From an uncultured Prevotellaceae bacterium (GTDB taxonomy: Bacteria; Bacteroidota; Bacteroidia; Bacteroidales; Muribaculaceae), in contig ONKU01000001.1 of assembly GCA_900318535.1 (NCBI GenBank), forward strand, positions 186,001 through 250,000: a stretch of DNA of 64,000 nt. Direction: 5' to 3'. A model generated the notes under the pieces. That model was not told the DNA's origin, ran no database searches, and saw only the letters and a program-made list of their open reading frames with translations. The position numbers and the translations under genes were made by a program. Below, in pieces: positions 1-7,850 of this stretch; the stretch's first letter is position 1; each line of letters opens with the position of its first letter.

Positions 1-578
1 TGGGCGTGGAGGAAGACCTGTTCCCCAGTGCCATGAGCATGGATTCGCTGTCGCAGATTGAAGAGGAAAGGCGGCTGCTGTATGTCGCCATCACGCGTGC
101 CGAAGAGAACTGCATCATAACTTACACTAATCAACGACGGGTATTTGGAAAAATCAAGAGTTGCGTGATGAGCCGTTTCCTGCGTGATATCGACCAGGAT
201 TTCCTGCTCTTGGGCAGCACCAATTCGGCTCCTGTGCCGACGAGGACGAAAACGCGTTATCGTACCGAGGCAGAGCCGCGGTCCACGTGGACAATGCCGA
301 CTGCAAAGTCCAAACCCAAGCCGGCACCTGTGCCGCCCTCGCCTGTGACGACGGCAAGGCCCGCCTCGCCTACCCCGCCGCCGGCTGCGGGCAACGGTAA
401 TTTCACCATCCACACGATTGATGAATTGAGCGTGAGGAGTGAGATACTGCATCAGCGGTTCGGGCGCGGGACCGTCACCAATATCGACACGAGCGGTGAC
501 CCCAAGATTGATGTCGTTTTCCACGACGGGCAGACGCGCAAACTGCTGCTTAAATTCGCCAAATTTGAAATCCTTTAA
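1..578 (+). CDS. UvrD/PcrA-type DNA helicase, C-terminal part
   Basis: Superfamily 1A 3'-5' DNA helicase used in repair and replication restart. The gene runs in from the left edge, so only its last ~190 codons are here. Seen: the motif V region (GVEEDLFP) at the very start, motif VI (RRLLYVAITRAEE) about 25 residues later, then a Pro/Lys-rich linker at about residues 65-130. The last ~50 residues (from LHQRFGRGTV) match the small Tudor-like C-terminal domain that PcrA/UvrD proteins use for protein contacts. The stop lies 13 bp before nspC, suggesting co-transcription. The internal GTG at 6 is not a real start because the frame is open to base 3. UvrD versus PcrA naming cannot be settled from this fragment. 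Confidence 0.93.
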   Translation, partial: GVEEDLFPSAMSMDSLSQIEEERRLLYVAITRAEENCIITYTNQRRVFGKIKSCVMSRFLRDIDQDFLLLGSTNSAPVPTRTKTRYRTEAEPRSTWTMPTAKSKPKPAPVPPSPVTTARPASPTPPPAAGNGNFTIHTIDELSVRSEILHQRFGRGTVTNIDTSGDPKIDVVFHDGQTRKLLLKFAKFEIL

Positions 579-591
579 TCCAAGCATCAAT

Positions 592-1737
592 ATGGAAGAG
601 TACAAGACGCCCTATTATATCGTATATGAGGAGAAGCTGCGCCGCAACATCGAACTGATTACCGGTGTGGCCGAGCGCACGGGAGTGGATATCATCATGG
701 CCTTCAAGGCCAACGCGCTGTGGCGCACGTTTGATGTATTCAGGGAATATGGCATCGAGTCCACCGCCAGCTCAATCAACGAGATGCTGCTGGCTATCGA
801 TGAGCTCAAATGCCGCACCCACACCTATTGCCCTGCCTATACCGACGAAACCATCGACGCCTACATCGCCGGCAGCTCACACATCACCTTCAACTCGATA
901 GAGCAGTATCAGCGCTTTGCCGACAAGGTGAACCGGCACAATGCCGACTGGCCCGGTGAACAGGTAAGCTGCGGCCTGCGCGTCAACCCCATGTGCTCGG
1001 TGATTGAGACCGACATCTACAATCCTTGCTGCCCCGGCTCGCGATTCGGTGTGCTGGCCGATGACTTAAAGGAACTGCCCGAGGGCATCGAGGGCTTCCA
1101 TTTCCACGCCTTGTGCGAGAGCACAAGTTTTGACCTGGAAAAGGTGCTGCTGGCCCTCAAGCAGCAGTTTGGCCAATACCTGCCCCGCCTGAAGTGGCTC
1201 AACATGGGCGGCGGGCACCTGATGACCCGTGAGGGCTACAACATCAGGCACTTGGAGCAGGTTCTTGGCGCCTTCCAGGGTGCTTATCCCAACCTGCAGC
1301 TGATTCTGGAGCCCGGCAGTGCCTGGTGCTGGCAAACGGGCGATCTGGAGGCCACCGTGGTCGATGTGGTGAGCAACAGCGGCATCAGCACGGCGATACT
1401 GGATGTATCTTTCGCCTGCCACATGCCTGACTGCCTGGAGATGCCCTACAAACCCAAGATTACTCAAGCGCTCGACGAGGTGGACCCGTCGAAACCGACC
1501 TACCGCATGGGTGGCAATTCGTGCCTGAGCGGTGATTATGTGGGCGACTGGAGCTTTGAAAAGCCGCTAAAACGCGGCGACCGCATCACCCTTGAAGACA
1601 TGAACCACTACACAACCGTCAAGACCAACATGTTTAACGGCATACAGCATCCCTCCATCCTGTTCAAGCGACTGGACGGCACCATTGAAGTACTACGTGA
1701 ATTCGATTACATCGACTACAAGTCAAGAATGTCCTAG
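592..1737 (+). CDS. nspC: Carboxynorspermidine/carboxyspermidine decarboxylase
   Basis: PLP-dependent fold-III decarboxylase that converts carboxy(nor)spermidine to (nor)spermidine, the last step of the alternative polyamine route typical of gut Bacteroidales. The product is 381 residues, the normal family length. Seen: the PLP lysine in AFKANAL (K39), FHFHALCES, the glycine-rich MGGGH, EPGSAW, and a late Cys in GNSCLSGD that fits the catalytic cysteine of this fold. The frame is open upstream to 439, but that part overlaps the helicase and is out of family character; ATG at 592 gives the usual N-terminus (MEEYKTPYYI). It is probably co-transcribed with the helicase. The carboxyspermidine dehydrogenase partner is not in the window. 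Confidence 0.95.
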   Translation: MEEYKTPYYIVYEEKLRRNIELITGVAERTGVDIIMAFKANALWRTFDVFREYGIESTASSINEMLLAIDELKCRTHTYCPAYTDETIDAYIAGSSHITFNSIEQYQRFADKVNRHNADWPGEQVSCGLRVNPMCSVIETDIYNPCCPGSRFGVLADDLKELPEGIEGFHFHALCESTSFDLEKVLLALKQQFGQYLPRLKWLNMGGGHLMTREGYNIRHLEQVLGAFQGAYPNLQLILEPGSAWCWQTGDLEATVVDVVSNSGISTAILDVSFACHMPDCLEMPYKPKITQALDEVDPSKPTYRMGGNSCLSGDYVGDWSFEKPLKRGDRITLEDMNHYTTVKTNMFNGIQHPSILFKRLDGTIEVLREFDYIDYKSRMS

Positions 1738-1766
1738 ATGCCTTGAATTTGACGACACTTTTTAAA

Positions 1767-1805
1767 AACACGAATGTCCGTAAATGACCACGAATGGACA
1801 TGAAT
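1767..1805. repeat. Left 39-bp inverted repeat of GxxExxY unit
   Basis: Contains CACGAATG at 1769-1776 and again at 1789-1796, 20 bp apart, with degenerate copies between and after, giving a ~10-bp rhythm. It overlaps the first possible start codons (ATG at 1794 and 1800) of the enclosed gene. Confidence 0.85.
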
Positions 1806-2273
1806 ATTTTTAATAATATGGAATTCAAAAAATATAAGGCAATCGTTTACAAGACAATAGGGGCAGCAATGGAGGTCCATCATGAGATGAATTGGGGGCT
1901 TCTTGAACCGCTTTATAATGAGGCTCTTCATCTGGAATTACAAGCCAGAGGAATTCCCCACGAGACACTGAAAAACATCCCTTGCTTCTACAAGGGCTCT
2001 AAACTGGAAAAACACTATCAGATGGATTTAGTCGTTCAGGATGACGTCATCGTTGAGCTAAAATCGGTGAGCAAACTAATACCAGCGCACCGTGCCCAAC
2101 TCTTCAATTACATGAGGCTCACCAGAATGCCCATCGGACTTCTCATCAATTTTGGGCAATCCAAACTCCAAGGAGAACGTTATGGTCTGGACCCTATAAC
2201 CAATGAATGTGTCCTTCTTGACAAGGATATGAATATTCTCAGAATTGAGGACGAGGACGAAAACGAGCAATAA
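1794..2273 (+). CDS. GxxExxY family protein
   Basis: A small 159-residue protein of the GxxExxY family (Pfam PF13366), whose biological role is not established. Seen: the name motif G35-L-L-E38-P-L-Y41, and a PD-(D/E)xK-like core with D78 (QMDLVV) followed by E88-L-K90 (VELKS), which is why the family is suspected to be nuclease-like. The tail is acidic (EDEDENEQ). The start may be 1794, 1800 or 1818; the first two lie inside the left inverted repeat, and MEFKKYK at 1818 is also plausible. It is enclosed by inverted repeats and shows no functional link to nspC or the minus-strand operon behind it. The family call is firm; nuclease activity is inference. Confidence 0.9.
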   Translation: MDMNIFNNMEFKKYKAIVYKTIGAAMEVHHEMNWGLLEPLYNEALHLELQARGIPHETLKNIPCFYKGSKLEKHYQMDLVVQDDVIVELKSVSKLIPAHRAQLFNYMRLTRMPIGLLINFGQSKLQGERYGLDPITNECVLLDKDMNILRIEDEDENEQ

Positions 2274-2330
2274 TCCACATGTCTATCATAACACGTATGC
2301 ATATCTATGCTCACAAATGATCATTATTAT

Positions 2331-2369
2331 ATTCATGACCATTCGTGGGCTTTAATGGGCATTCGTGTT
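2331..2369. repeat. Right 39-bp inverted repeat of GxxExxY unit
   Basis: Reverse complement of 1767-1805 with six mismatches. It starts 57 bp after the GxxExxY stop and ends 25 bp before the stop of the T9SS plug gene. Confidence 0.85.
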
Positions 2370-2394
2370 AAATAAAGAAGCGAAATTAGTGGAG

Positions 2395-3669
2395 TTAGAT
2401 GCCGGAGTAGGCGACGCCGTAGCCGACGAAGCGGTCGTAGCGCTCGCCTGTGGGGCGGTCATAGACCTTGACGAGATACTCGTTGACGGTCTCGTAGTGG
2501 TCACCCTCGATGAGTGAGGTCTGGCCCACGGTAGTGCCGTCAGGTACCCAAAGATACATGTAATTGTACGCTCCTTGCTTGAGCAGCAGGTCGGCGGTGT
2601 AGCAGCCGCTGCTTGCGTCATAGTTCATCATCGCCTGGCTGGCGGGATAGCCCTCCAGGAATTCGCCATAGAGCCACACGTTACCGCCATTAAGCTTACC
2701 CAAGGTGTTGAGGGAGAAGTGCGTAATCATGTAGTCGGCCTGCAGGGCATTTTCGCCAAAGGCCTCGGCATTGCGGATGGTGAAACGGCCGTACTGCGTC
2801 TTGTCATAGAGGTACTGCAACTCGTTTCGGGGTTCGTCAACCATGAGTACGGCATGGTACATGGGCTCGTAGTAACGTATCGACTGCACGCCCATGTTGA
2901 TGTTGTGGGCGTTGACGGTCTCGAAACGGCGAAACTCGTTGCCAGCCGCGAAAATCAGGTCCCTGTTGTGTTCATAGGTCACATGGTCCACCCCTACCAT
3001 CGTGGGGCGGTTGACCACCACGGCATTGTCGTCACGGGAATTCTGCGAGACTATGCAGGTGAACTCGCTATAGGGGTCCTTGATCTGGTTAGGCTTATAT
3101 CGTATGTCAAAGGACACCTGCTGGAAACGGTTATTGTACTCGATATCGGTGCGGGAAGTGACCTGCGGGAAGACGCTCACCTTGCCCTCACACACTGAAA
3201 AACGCGTCTGGAACAGGATCTTGCTGGGGTCATCCTGCTCATAGACACTGAGCAGATAGTTGCCGCTCACCAGGAACTCCATGTCGCTGTTGGGCAACGT
3301 GAACTGGTAGTTGTAATAATGGACGTAAGTGGCCTCGCTCGGTGCATAGTCGTCGATATCGGCATAATTGAAGCCGCTCACATACTCGCTCTCGACCAGC
3401 TGCGACGGCTGCCAGTCGGCATTGCAGTGGGTGACACTGTAACGCAGATAGTGCACGTCATAGTCCAGATAGTCGAAGTTGACCAGCAGACGGTCGTCGC
3501 TGTTCATCATCAGCACCGGCGGGACGTACATGTTGCTGGCCAGGCACACCTTGAGGGAGTGCACATTGTTGTCAAAAATGTGGATGCGGGTGTCCACCTT
3601 GCTCTGAGCCACAGCTGCCACGGTCATCAGGCAGCACACCAGCAGCGACAATATCTTGTTTCTAATCAT
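2395..3669 (-). CDS. Type IX secretion system plug protein (DUF5103)
   Basis: A 424-residue exported protein of the T9SS plug family (PF17116, formerly DUF5103). In the T9SS, the Plug protein occupies the periplasmic face of the outer membrane translocon SprA/Sov when no substrate is engaged. Seen: a clear signal peptide (MIRNKILSLLVCCLMTVAAVAQ), then an all-beta, tyrosine-rich body with HCNADW and SGFNYADIDDY in the first half and a second beta domain (GGNVWLYGEF) from about residue 320. It is the last gene of a minus-strand run that starts with mtnN, 74 bp after the antiporter. A T9SS-type tail on the product at 38832 supports an active T9SS in this organism. Confidence 0.88.
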   Translation of the reverse strand: MIRNKILSLLVCCLMTVAAVAQSKVDTRIHIFDNNVHSLKVCLASNMYVPPVLMMNSDDRLLVNFDYLDYDVHYLRYSVTHCNADWQPSQLVESEYVSGFNYADIDDYAPSEATYVHYYNYQFTLPNSDMEFLVSGNYLLSVYEQDDPSKILFQTRFSVCEGKVSVFPQVTSRTDIEYNNRFQQVSFDIRYKPNQIKDPYSEFTCIVSQNSRDDNAVVVNRPTMVGVDHVTYEHNRDLIFAAGNEFRRFETVNAHNINMGVQSIRYYEPMYHAVLMVDEPRNELQYLYDKTQYGRFTIRNAEAFGENALQADYMITHFSLNTLGKLNGGNVWLYGEFLEGYPASQAMMNYDASSGCYTADLLLKQGAYNYMYLWVPDGTTVGQTSLIEGDHYETVNEYLVKVYDRPTGERYDRFVGYGVAYSGI

Positions 3670-3743
3670 AGCGGGAATCGTTTATTCGGTTTGACAGCAG
3701 TATCGTCGACAGGTTTAACGGAGCAATGTGACTCATTATTGCC

Positions 3744-4718
3744 CTAGCGCAAGAGCAGATAGACGGTATAGGCCACGTAGGCAGCGAAGAACAGGGCGCC
3801 CTCCACGCGGTCAAACTTGTTCTTCTTGAACGTGTATATCACCATAAAGAGCGACAATGCCGATACCAGCATCACGCAATAGTCCCAAATGTTGATGTCC
3901 ACAAACTCCAACGGCTTGACGGTAGAGGCAGTACCTAGAATGAACATCAGGTTAAACAGGTTGCTGCCAATGACATTGCCCAGTGCCAGCTGGGGATTCT
4001 TCTTGCTGGCGGCGATGATGGCAGTGACCAGTTCGGGCAGTGAAGTGCCCACAGCAACGATGGTGATGGCGATGACCGCCTCGCTCATGCCCCAAGCGCG
4101 GGCCAGGTTCTTGGCGCTGTCCAGGAACAGGTTACCGCCCCAGATGAGCGCTACCAGCGAGACGATGGCAATGCCCCACAGCAGCCAGGGGTTCTTTCCC
4201 GTCAGCGATGAGGAGGCCTCCTCGTCGGCCTCTTCCAAAGCCTTCTTGGGGTCTTTGCCCTTTTGCACAACCACCCAGCACATGTAGCCCAGGAACAAGA
4301 CCAGCAGGACGATGCCGTCGAGTCGCGACAGGGTGTTGGTCTTGATGCCCGGCACCATCGAGTCGTTGGCGATGAGCATGACAAACAACGATGCCAGGAT
4401 AACGAACGGGATGTCGCGCAGTCGCTGCAGCCGCTCGATGGGGAACGGCAAAATCAATGCCGTCACGCCCAGGATGAGAAACACGTTGGCAATATTGGAG
4501 CCCAGCACATTACCCATAGCAATGTCGCCGCTGTCCTTTAACGCCGATGACACCGACACGAACAGTTCGGGCGAACTCGTGCCGATGCCCACGATGGTCA
4601 AGCCGATGATGAAATTGGAAATTTTAGCCCGCTGGGCAATGGCGACCGATGAGTCCACCAGATAGTTGGCTGCTAACAGCAGTATGCCCAGACCCACAAA
4701 AAGCAAAAGGTAATCCAT
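3744..4718 (-). CDS. Calcium/sodium antiporter (CaCA family, YrbG-like)
   Basis: A 324-residue inner-membrane cation antiporter of the CaCA superfamily, expected to extrude Ca2+ in exchange for Na+ or K+. Seen: the two inverted alpha repeats that form the ion site, GTSSPELFVS...GNVLGSNIAN in the first half and GTSLPELVTA...GNVIGSNLFN in the second. There are about ten hydrophobic segments, with an acidic cytoplasmic loop (EEADEEASSS) between the halves. The open frame extends upstream to 4895 but overlaps luxS; ATG at 4718 (MDYLLLFVG) gives the normal N-terminus, 19 bp after the luxS stop. It probably belongs to the mtnN-luxS operon. Confidence 0.92.
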   Translation of the reverse strand: MDYLLLFVGLGILLLAANYLVDSSVAIAQRAKISNFIIGLTIVGIGTSSPELFVSVSSALKDSGDIAMGNVLGSNIANVFLILGVTALILPFPIERLQRLRDIPFVILASLFVMLIANDSMVPGIKTNTLSRLDGIVLLVLFLGYMCWVVVQKGKDPKKALEEADEEASSSLTGKNPWLLWGIAIVSLVALIWGGNLFLDSAKNLARAWGMSEAVIAITIVAVGTSLPELVTAIIAASKKNPQLALGNVIGSNLFNLMFILGTASTVKPLEFVDINIWDYCVMLVSALSLFMVIYTFKKNKFDRVEGALFFAAYVAYTVYLLLR

Positions 4719-4737
4719 ATCGAAAAACTGACAGTTT

Positions 4738-5223
4738 TTACTCCTCGGGATAGATGAGGTTCTCGTCCTTAATGTCCTGCAGCACTTCCATGTAATACTT
4801 GCGTGCCTCCCACTTGGCCATGGGCAGGTTGTTGAGCATGTAGTTGCCGCAGTCGTGGGCATTGGCGCCCGGTATCTCGCCGTCAAAGTCGGCAATCCAC
4901 TGGAACAGTTCCTGCATCAGCGGCACGATGTCGCGGCTCTCGAGGTCACCACGAAGCAGCAGGTAATTGCCTGTGCAGCAGCCCATCGGGCCCCAATAAA
5001 CCACCTTGTCGCCCCACTGCGGATGATTGCGCAGCCAGGTCGCTGCCAGGTGCTCGAGGGTGTGTATCGCGCTCTGGCTGATGGCCGGCTCGCGGTTGGG
5101 CAGCTTCATGCGGATATCAAATGTCGTGACTACATCTCCACCCTGCATATAATCCTTGCGTGACACGTAGATGCCGCGCGACAGCCTGGTGTGGTCGATC
5201 TTGAAACTTGCTATTTTTTCCAT
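4738..5223 (-). CDS. luxS: S-ribosylhomocysteine lyase
   Basis: LuxS cleaves S-ribosylhomocysteine to homocysteine and 4,5-dihydroxy-2,3-pentanedione, the precursor of autoinducer-2, in the activated methyl cycle. The product is 161 residues, the usual length. Seen: the metal-binding HTLEH (H54, E57, H58), the catalytic Cys region GPMGCCTG at 78-85, and the third metal ligand in HDCGNY (C125). It lies 40 bp downstream of mtnN, which makes its substrate, so both enzymes of methyl-cycle detoxification are co-transcribed. Confidence 0.97.
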   Translation of the reverse strand: MEKIASFKIDHTRLSRGIYVSRKDYMQGGDVVTTFDIRMKLPNREPAISQSAIHTLEHLAATWLRNHPQWGDKVVYWGPMGCCTGNYLLLRGDLESRDIVPLMQELFQWIADFDGEIPGANAHDCGNYMLNNLPMAKWEARKYYMEVLQDIKDENLIYPEE

Positions 5224-5263
5224 ATCTTGTTTTTAGTTCTTAGTTGTTAGTATTGCCTAAAAC

Positions 5264-5941
5264 CTAAAGCCCAGTAATAATGTCTTTTACCAGATTGAAA
5301 GTTTCTTGCGGAGCGTCGTTCCAGAAGTCGAGGTACTGGCGCGTATTGTCGTGGCTGGCACCCGGCGAGTCACTGATGACGCGCAAGGCCAGGAACGGCA
5401 CCTTGTTGAGGTGGCACACCTGGGCGATGGCACCCGACTCCATATCAACGGCCAAGGCCTCGGGGAAATTGCCCTTGATGCGATTGACGGCATCCAGGGT
5501 GTCAATGAACTGGTCGCCGGAGCAAATCAGGCCCTTGTGGATACCCCCGCGATCGGGGACGAGGTCGAGCAGTCGCTTTGCGCCCTCGAAATAGAGAGGC
5601 AGACCTTGAACCTGTCCCAGTTCGCTCTCGGGACCACACCACACATCGTGATAGGCGACACGTGCGCCTGCCACGACGTCCATCACGCTGATGGACTGGT
5701 CGGCACCGCCAGCGACACCGCTGTTGATGACAAAATCGGGTAAAAATGAATTGACTAACGTCAATGTGCCTATTGCGGCATTGACCTTGCCGATTCCACA
5801 CTGCATGGCGATGACATCATGACGTCCCACCTTGCCACGGTGAAACTCGCAGCCACCCATCCGGCTCTCCTCGCTATTTTGCAGCAATGGCAAGAGCAGC
5901 TCCAGCTCCTTGTGCATCGCTACAATGATTCCAATCTTCAT
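5264..5941 (-). CDS. mtnN: 5'-methylthioadenosine/S-adenosylhomocysteine nucleosidase
   Basis: Removes adenine from S-adenosylhomocysteine and methylthioadenosine; its product S-ribosylhomocysteine is the LuxS substrate. Methylthioadenosine also arises from aminopropyl-transfer polyamine synthesis. The product is 225 residues, standard for the family. Seen: the N-terminal IGIIVAMHKEL, the nucleoside-phosphorylase-fold segments INSGVAGG and VDMESGAIAQV (catalytic Glu region), and RVISDSPG with the catalytic Asp near the C-terminus. It is the first gene of the minus-strand run; the TAnnTTTG box at 5973-5980 lies 31 bp before its ATG, back to back with the promoter of the DUF1893 gene. Confidence 0.96.
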   Translation of the reverse strand: MKIGIIVAMHKELELLLPLLQNSEESRMGGCEFHRGKVGRHDVIAMQCGIGKVNAAIGTLTLVNSFLPDFVINSGVAGGADQSISVMDVVAGARVAYHDVWCGPESELGQVQGLPLYFEGAKRLLDLVPDRGGIHKGLICSGDQFIDTLDAVNRIKGNFPEALAVDMESGAIAQVCHLNKVPFLALRVISDSPGASHDNTRQYLDFWNDAPQETFNLVKDIITGL

Positions 5942-5972
5942 GCTTTATGATTAAGTTTTTGAATTTCTGCCA

Positions 5973-6009
5973 CAAAAGTAGTATTTTTTCTGTGATTATA
6001 CTATTTTTG
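5973..6009. promoter_or_regulatory. Back-to-back divergent promoters, mtnN / DUF1893
   Basis: Minus-strand box TACTTTTG (5973-5980 on the complement) faces mtnN, and plus-strand box TATTTTTG (6002-6009) faces the DUF1893 gene. The outer ends are 37 bp apart and partly symmetric (AGTAGTA left, TATACTAT right). The plus box ends 4 bp before the ATG at 6014, so that transcript is probably leaderless. Assignment rests on the Bacteroidetes -7 consensus. Confidence 0.6.
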
Positions 6010-6013
6010 CCAC

Positions 6014-6424
6014 ATGAAACAGTTGATTGACATCCTGCATGGCGAGGGCCTGACCCTCGTAGTAAAAAGTGCCGACGGCACCCTGTACCGCTATACCCAG
6101 CGCGGAGTGAAAGACCTGCTGACACTGGTGACCACCGCTCCCGAGGTACTCCGCGATGCCCTCATTGCCGACAAGGCCGTGGGCAAGGCGGCGGCAGCCT
6201 GCATGGCGGCGGGTGGCGTGCAGCACGTCCATGCCGACGTGATGAGCGAGCCCGCACTGGCCTTGCTGCAAGCACATGGCATAAAGGTGGAATACGGCCA
6301 ACTGGTGGACCACATCATCAACCGCGCCGGCACCGGCTGGTGCCCCATGGAACAACTGAGCCGCGATATCGACGACCCCATTGCCATTATCCAAAAAATC
6401 AAAGAATTCTTCAACAGCCATTAA
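6014..6424 (+). CDS. DUF1893 domain protein
   Basis: A 136-residue cytoplasmic protein of the DUF1893 family (PF08973), a small domain related in fold to deaminases; its function is unknown. Seen: the family pattern LVVKSADGTLYRYTQRGVKDL, then DALIADKAVGKAAAACM, VHADVMSEPAL, and the conserved C-terminal Cys motif GTGWCPMEQL. The start is fixed by the promoter box only 4 bp upstream and by the family N-terminus. It stands alone between divergent mtnN and convergent prfA. Confidence 0.85.
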   Translation: MKQLIDILHGEGLTLVVKSADGTLYRYTQRGVKDLLTLVTTAPEVLRDALIADKAVGKAAAACMAAGGVQHVHADVMSEPALALLQAHGIKVEYGQLVDHIINRAGTGWCPMEQLSRDIDDPIAIIQKIKEFFNSH

Positions 6425-6428
6425 AAAA

Positions 6429-6454
6429 ACACTGGAACCGCACGGTTCCAGTGT
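6429..6454. terminator. Hairpin after DUF1893 gene
   Basis: A perfect 12-bp stem (ACACTGGAACCG with its complement) around a 2-base centre. The run of A on its left becomes U on minus-strand RNA, so it best fits termination of leftward transcription, possibly in both directions. Confidence 0.7.
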
Positions 6455-6538
6455 CTCATTGATAAACATCACTAATTGTTACTATGACTGTGTCTTCAGG
6501 CTTCATCATTAGATCGTCGTCTGTAATATAGACACCCG

Positions 6539-6572
6539 AAAACGGCGTTTTGCAACAACAAAACGCCGTTTT
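6539..6572. terminator. Strong bidirectional terminator hairpin
   Basis: A perfect 14-bp stem (AAAACGGCGTTTTG with its complement) with a 6-base loop and A/T runs on both sides. It separates the converging DUF1893 and prfA transcripts. Confidence 0.8.
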
Positions 6573-6605
6573 AACAAATCTTTAACACAAGCCTTTCCCA
6601 GATCC

Positions 6606-6683
6606 CACGCTAAGGCGCTAAGACGCTGAGTTATTAGGCCTTCGAATTTAACGAATTAAACTAATTGCATCCGCACGAATGTC
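6606..6683. repeat. Degenerate short-repeat patch 3' of prfA
   Basis: An 8-bp rhythm CGCTAAGG/CGCTAAGA/CGCTGAGT at about 6608-6631, followed at 6674-6683 by CACGAATGTC, a 10-mer identical to part of the left arm of the GxxExxY unit (1769-1778). No gene lies in this 293-bp gap. It looks like leftover repeat material. Confidence 0.45.
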
Positions 6684-6717
6684 TCTCAAGAGACCTAGAC
6701 TTCGAGCGTAGTGAGCA

Positions 6718-7827
6718 TCACAGTTCGGCTTCCTTGAGTTTCTCGGCGTTCTCGGCGACGATAAGGTGGTCGATGCAGTCCTGGATGTCGCCGTCCATGA
6801 AGGCAGGCAGATTGTAGATGGTGTAGCCGATGCGGTGGTCGGTGATGCGGCCCTGCGGATAGTTGTAGGTGCGGATCTTGGCCGAACGGTCGCCCGTCGA
6901 GACGAGGGTCTTGCGGCGCGAGGCGATGTCGTCCATGTACTTCTGGTGCTCGTGGTCGTAGATGAAGGTGCGCAGGCGTGCCAGGGCCCTTTCCTTGTTC
7001 TTGGGCTGGTCACGGGTCTCGGTACACTCGATGAGGATTTCCTGCTGCTCGCCCGTGTTGGGGTTGGTCCACATGTAGCGCAGGCGCACACCACTGTTCA
7101 CCTTGTTCACGTTCTGGCCACCGGCGCCGCCGCTGCGGAAGGTATCCCACTTGATCTCGCCCTCGTTGATGTGCACGTCAAACGGCTCGGCCTCAGGCAA
7201 CACAGCCACGCTGGCCGCACTGGTGTGCACACGGCCCTGGGTTTCGGTGACGGGCACACGCTGCACGCGGTGCACGCCCGACTCATACTTCAACGTGCCA
7301 TAGACGTTGTCGCCCGTGATGCTGAAGACCACCTCCTTGTAGCCGCCCACAGCGCCCTCGCTGCAAGAGGACATCTGCACGTTCCAACCCTTGGTCTCGC
7401 AATAGCGGATGTACATGCGCGCCAGGTCGCCGGCAAACAGGGCCGCCTCGTCGCCACCCGTGCCGCCACGGATCTCCAGGACGACGTTCTTGCTGTCCTC
7501 GGGGTCCTCAGGGATGAGCAGGAGCTTGATTTCCTCTTCGAGTTTGGGCACCTGGGCCTGGTTCTCGTCGATTTCCTCACGTGCCATGGCCCGCAAGTCC
7601 TCGTCGGTCTCGTTATCGAGCACGAGTTTGGCCTGCTCGATGTCTTCGAGCAGTTTGCGGTAGCGGTGTGTGGCCGCCAACAGGGTCTCGAGGCTCTTGT
7701 ACTCCTTGGTGAGCTTGACGTAGCGCCGCTGGTCGGCGATGACGTTGGGGTCGGTAATCAACGTGCCGATTTCCTCAAACCGTGCATCGAGGCCGTCCAG
7801 ACGTTGCAATAAAGATGATTCTGCCAT
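6718..7827 (-). CDS. prfA: Peptide chain release factor 1
   Basis: Class I release factor recognising UAA and UAG; it acts in the ribosomal A site to release finished peptides. The product is 369 residues. Seen: the N-terminal coiled domain (LLQRLDGLDARFEEIG), the codon-reading tripeptide as PVT (in RVPVTETQGRVH), which marks RF1 rather than RF2, and the catalytic GGQ in SGGAGGQNVNKV. The frame is open to 7905, but MAESSLLQRL at 7827 is the family start and lies 23 bp after its promoter box. The gene is divergent from the sulfatase, sharing a palindromic promoter region. Confidence 0.97.
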   Translation of the reverse strand: MAESSLLQRLDGLDARFEEIGTLITDPNVIADQRRYVKLTKEYKSLETLLAATHRYRKLLEDIEQAKLVLDNETDEDLRAMAREEIDENQAQVPKLEEEIKLLLIPEDPEDSKNVVLEIRGGTGGDEAALFAGDLARMYIRYCETKGWNVQMSSCSEGAVGGYKEVVFSITGDNVYGTLKYESGVHRVQRVPVTETQGRVHTSAASVAVLPEAEPFDVHINEGEIKWDTFRSGGAGGQNVNKVNSGVRLRYMWTNPNTGEQQEILIECTETRDQPKNKERALARLRTFIYDHEHQKYMDDIASRRKTLVSTGDRSAKIRTYNYPQGRITDHRIGYTIYNLPAFMDGDIQDCIDHLIVAENAEKLKEAEL

Positions 7828-7850
7828 GATGATTGTTCTGAATTTGGCTG

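Larger units (their letters stand above)
1767..2369. mobile_element. Inverted-repeat-bounded GxxExxY unit (putative cassette)
   Basis: A 603-bp unit made of one gene (1794-2273) enclosed by 39-bp inverted repeats at 1767-1805 and 2331-2369. By hand alignment 33 of 39 positions match, and both outer ends read AACACGAATG inward. Similarity drops off into A/T-rich sequence outside these limits. Each arm is itself built from ~10-bp near-repeats with the core CACGAATG or close variants. No transposase is encoded and no clear target duplication is visible. That this is a mobile or once-mobile unit is inference; the repeats themselves are directly visible. Confidence 0.6.

Noticed and set aside
439-591. 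Upstream extension of the nspC frame
   Set aside because: It overlaps the helicase gene and does not resemble the NspC family; ATG 592 gives the normal N-terminus.
6766-7812. A 348-codon open frame antisense to prfA
   Set aside because: Low-complexity Val/Leu/Gly-rich translation typical of the complement of a highly expressed gene; prfA is certain.
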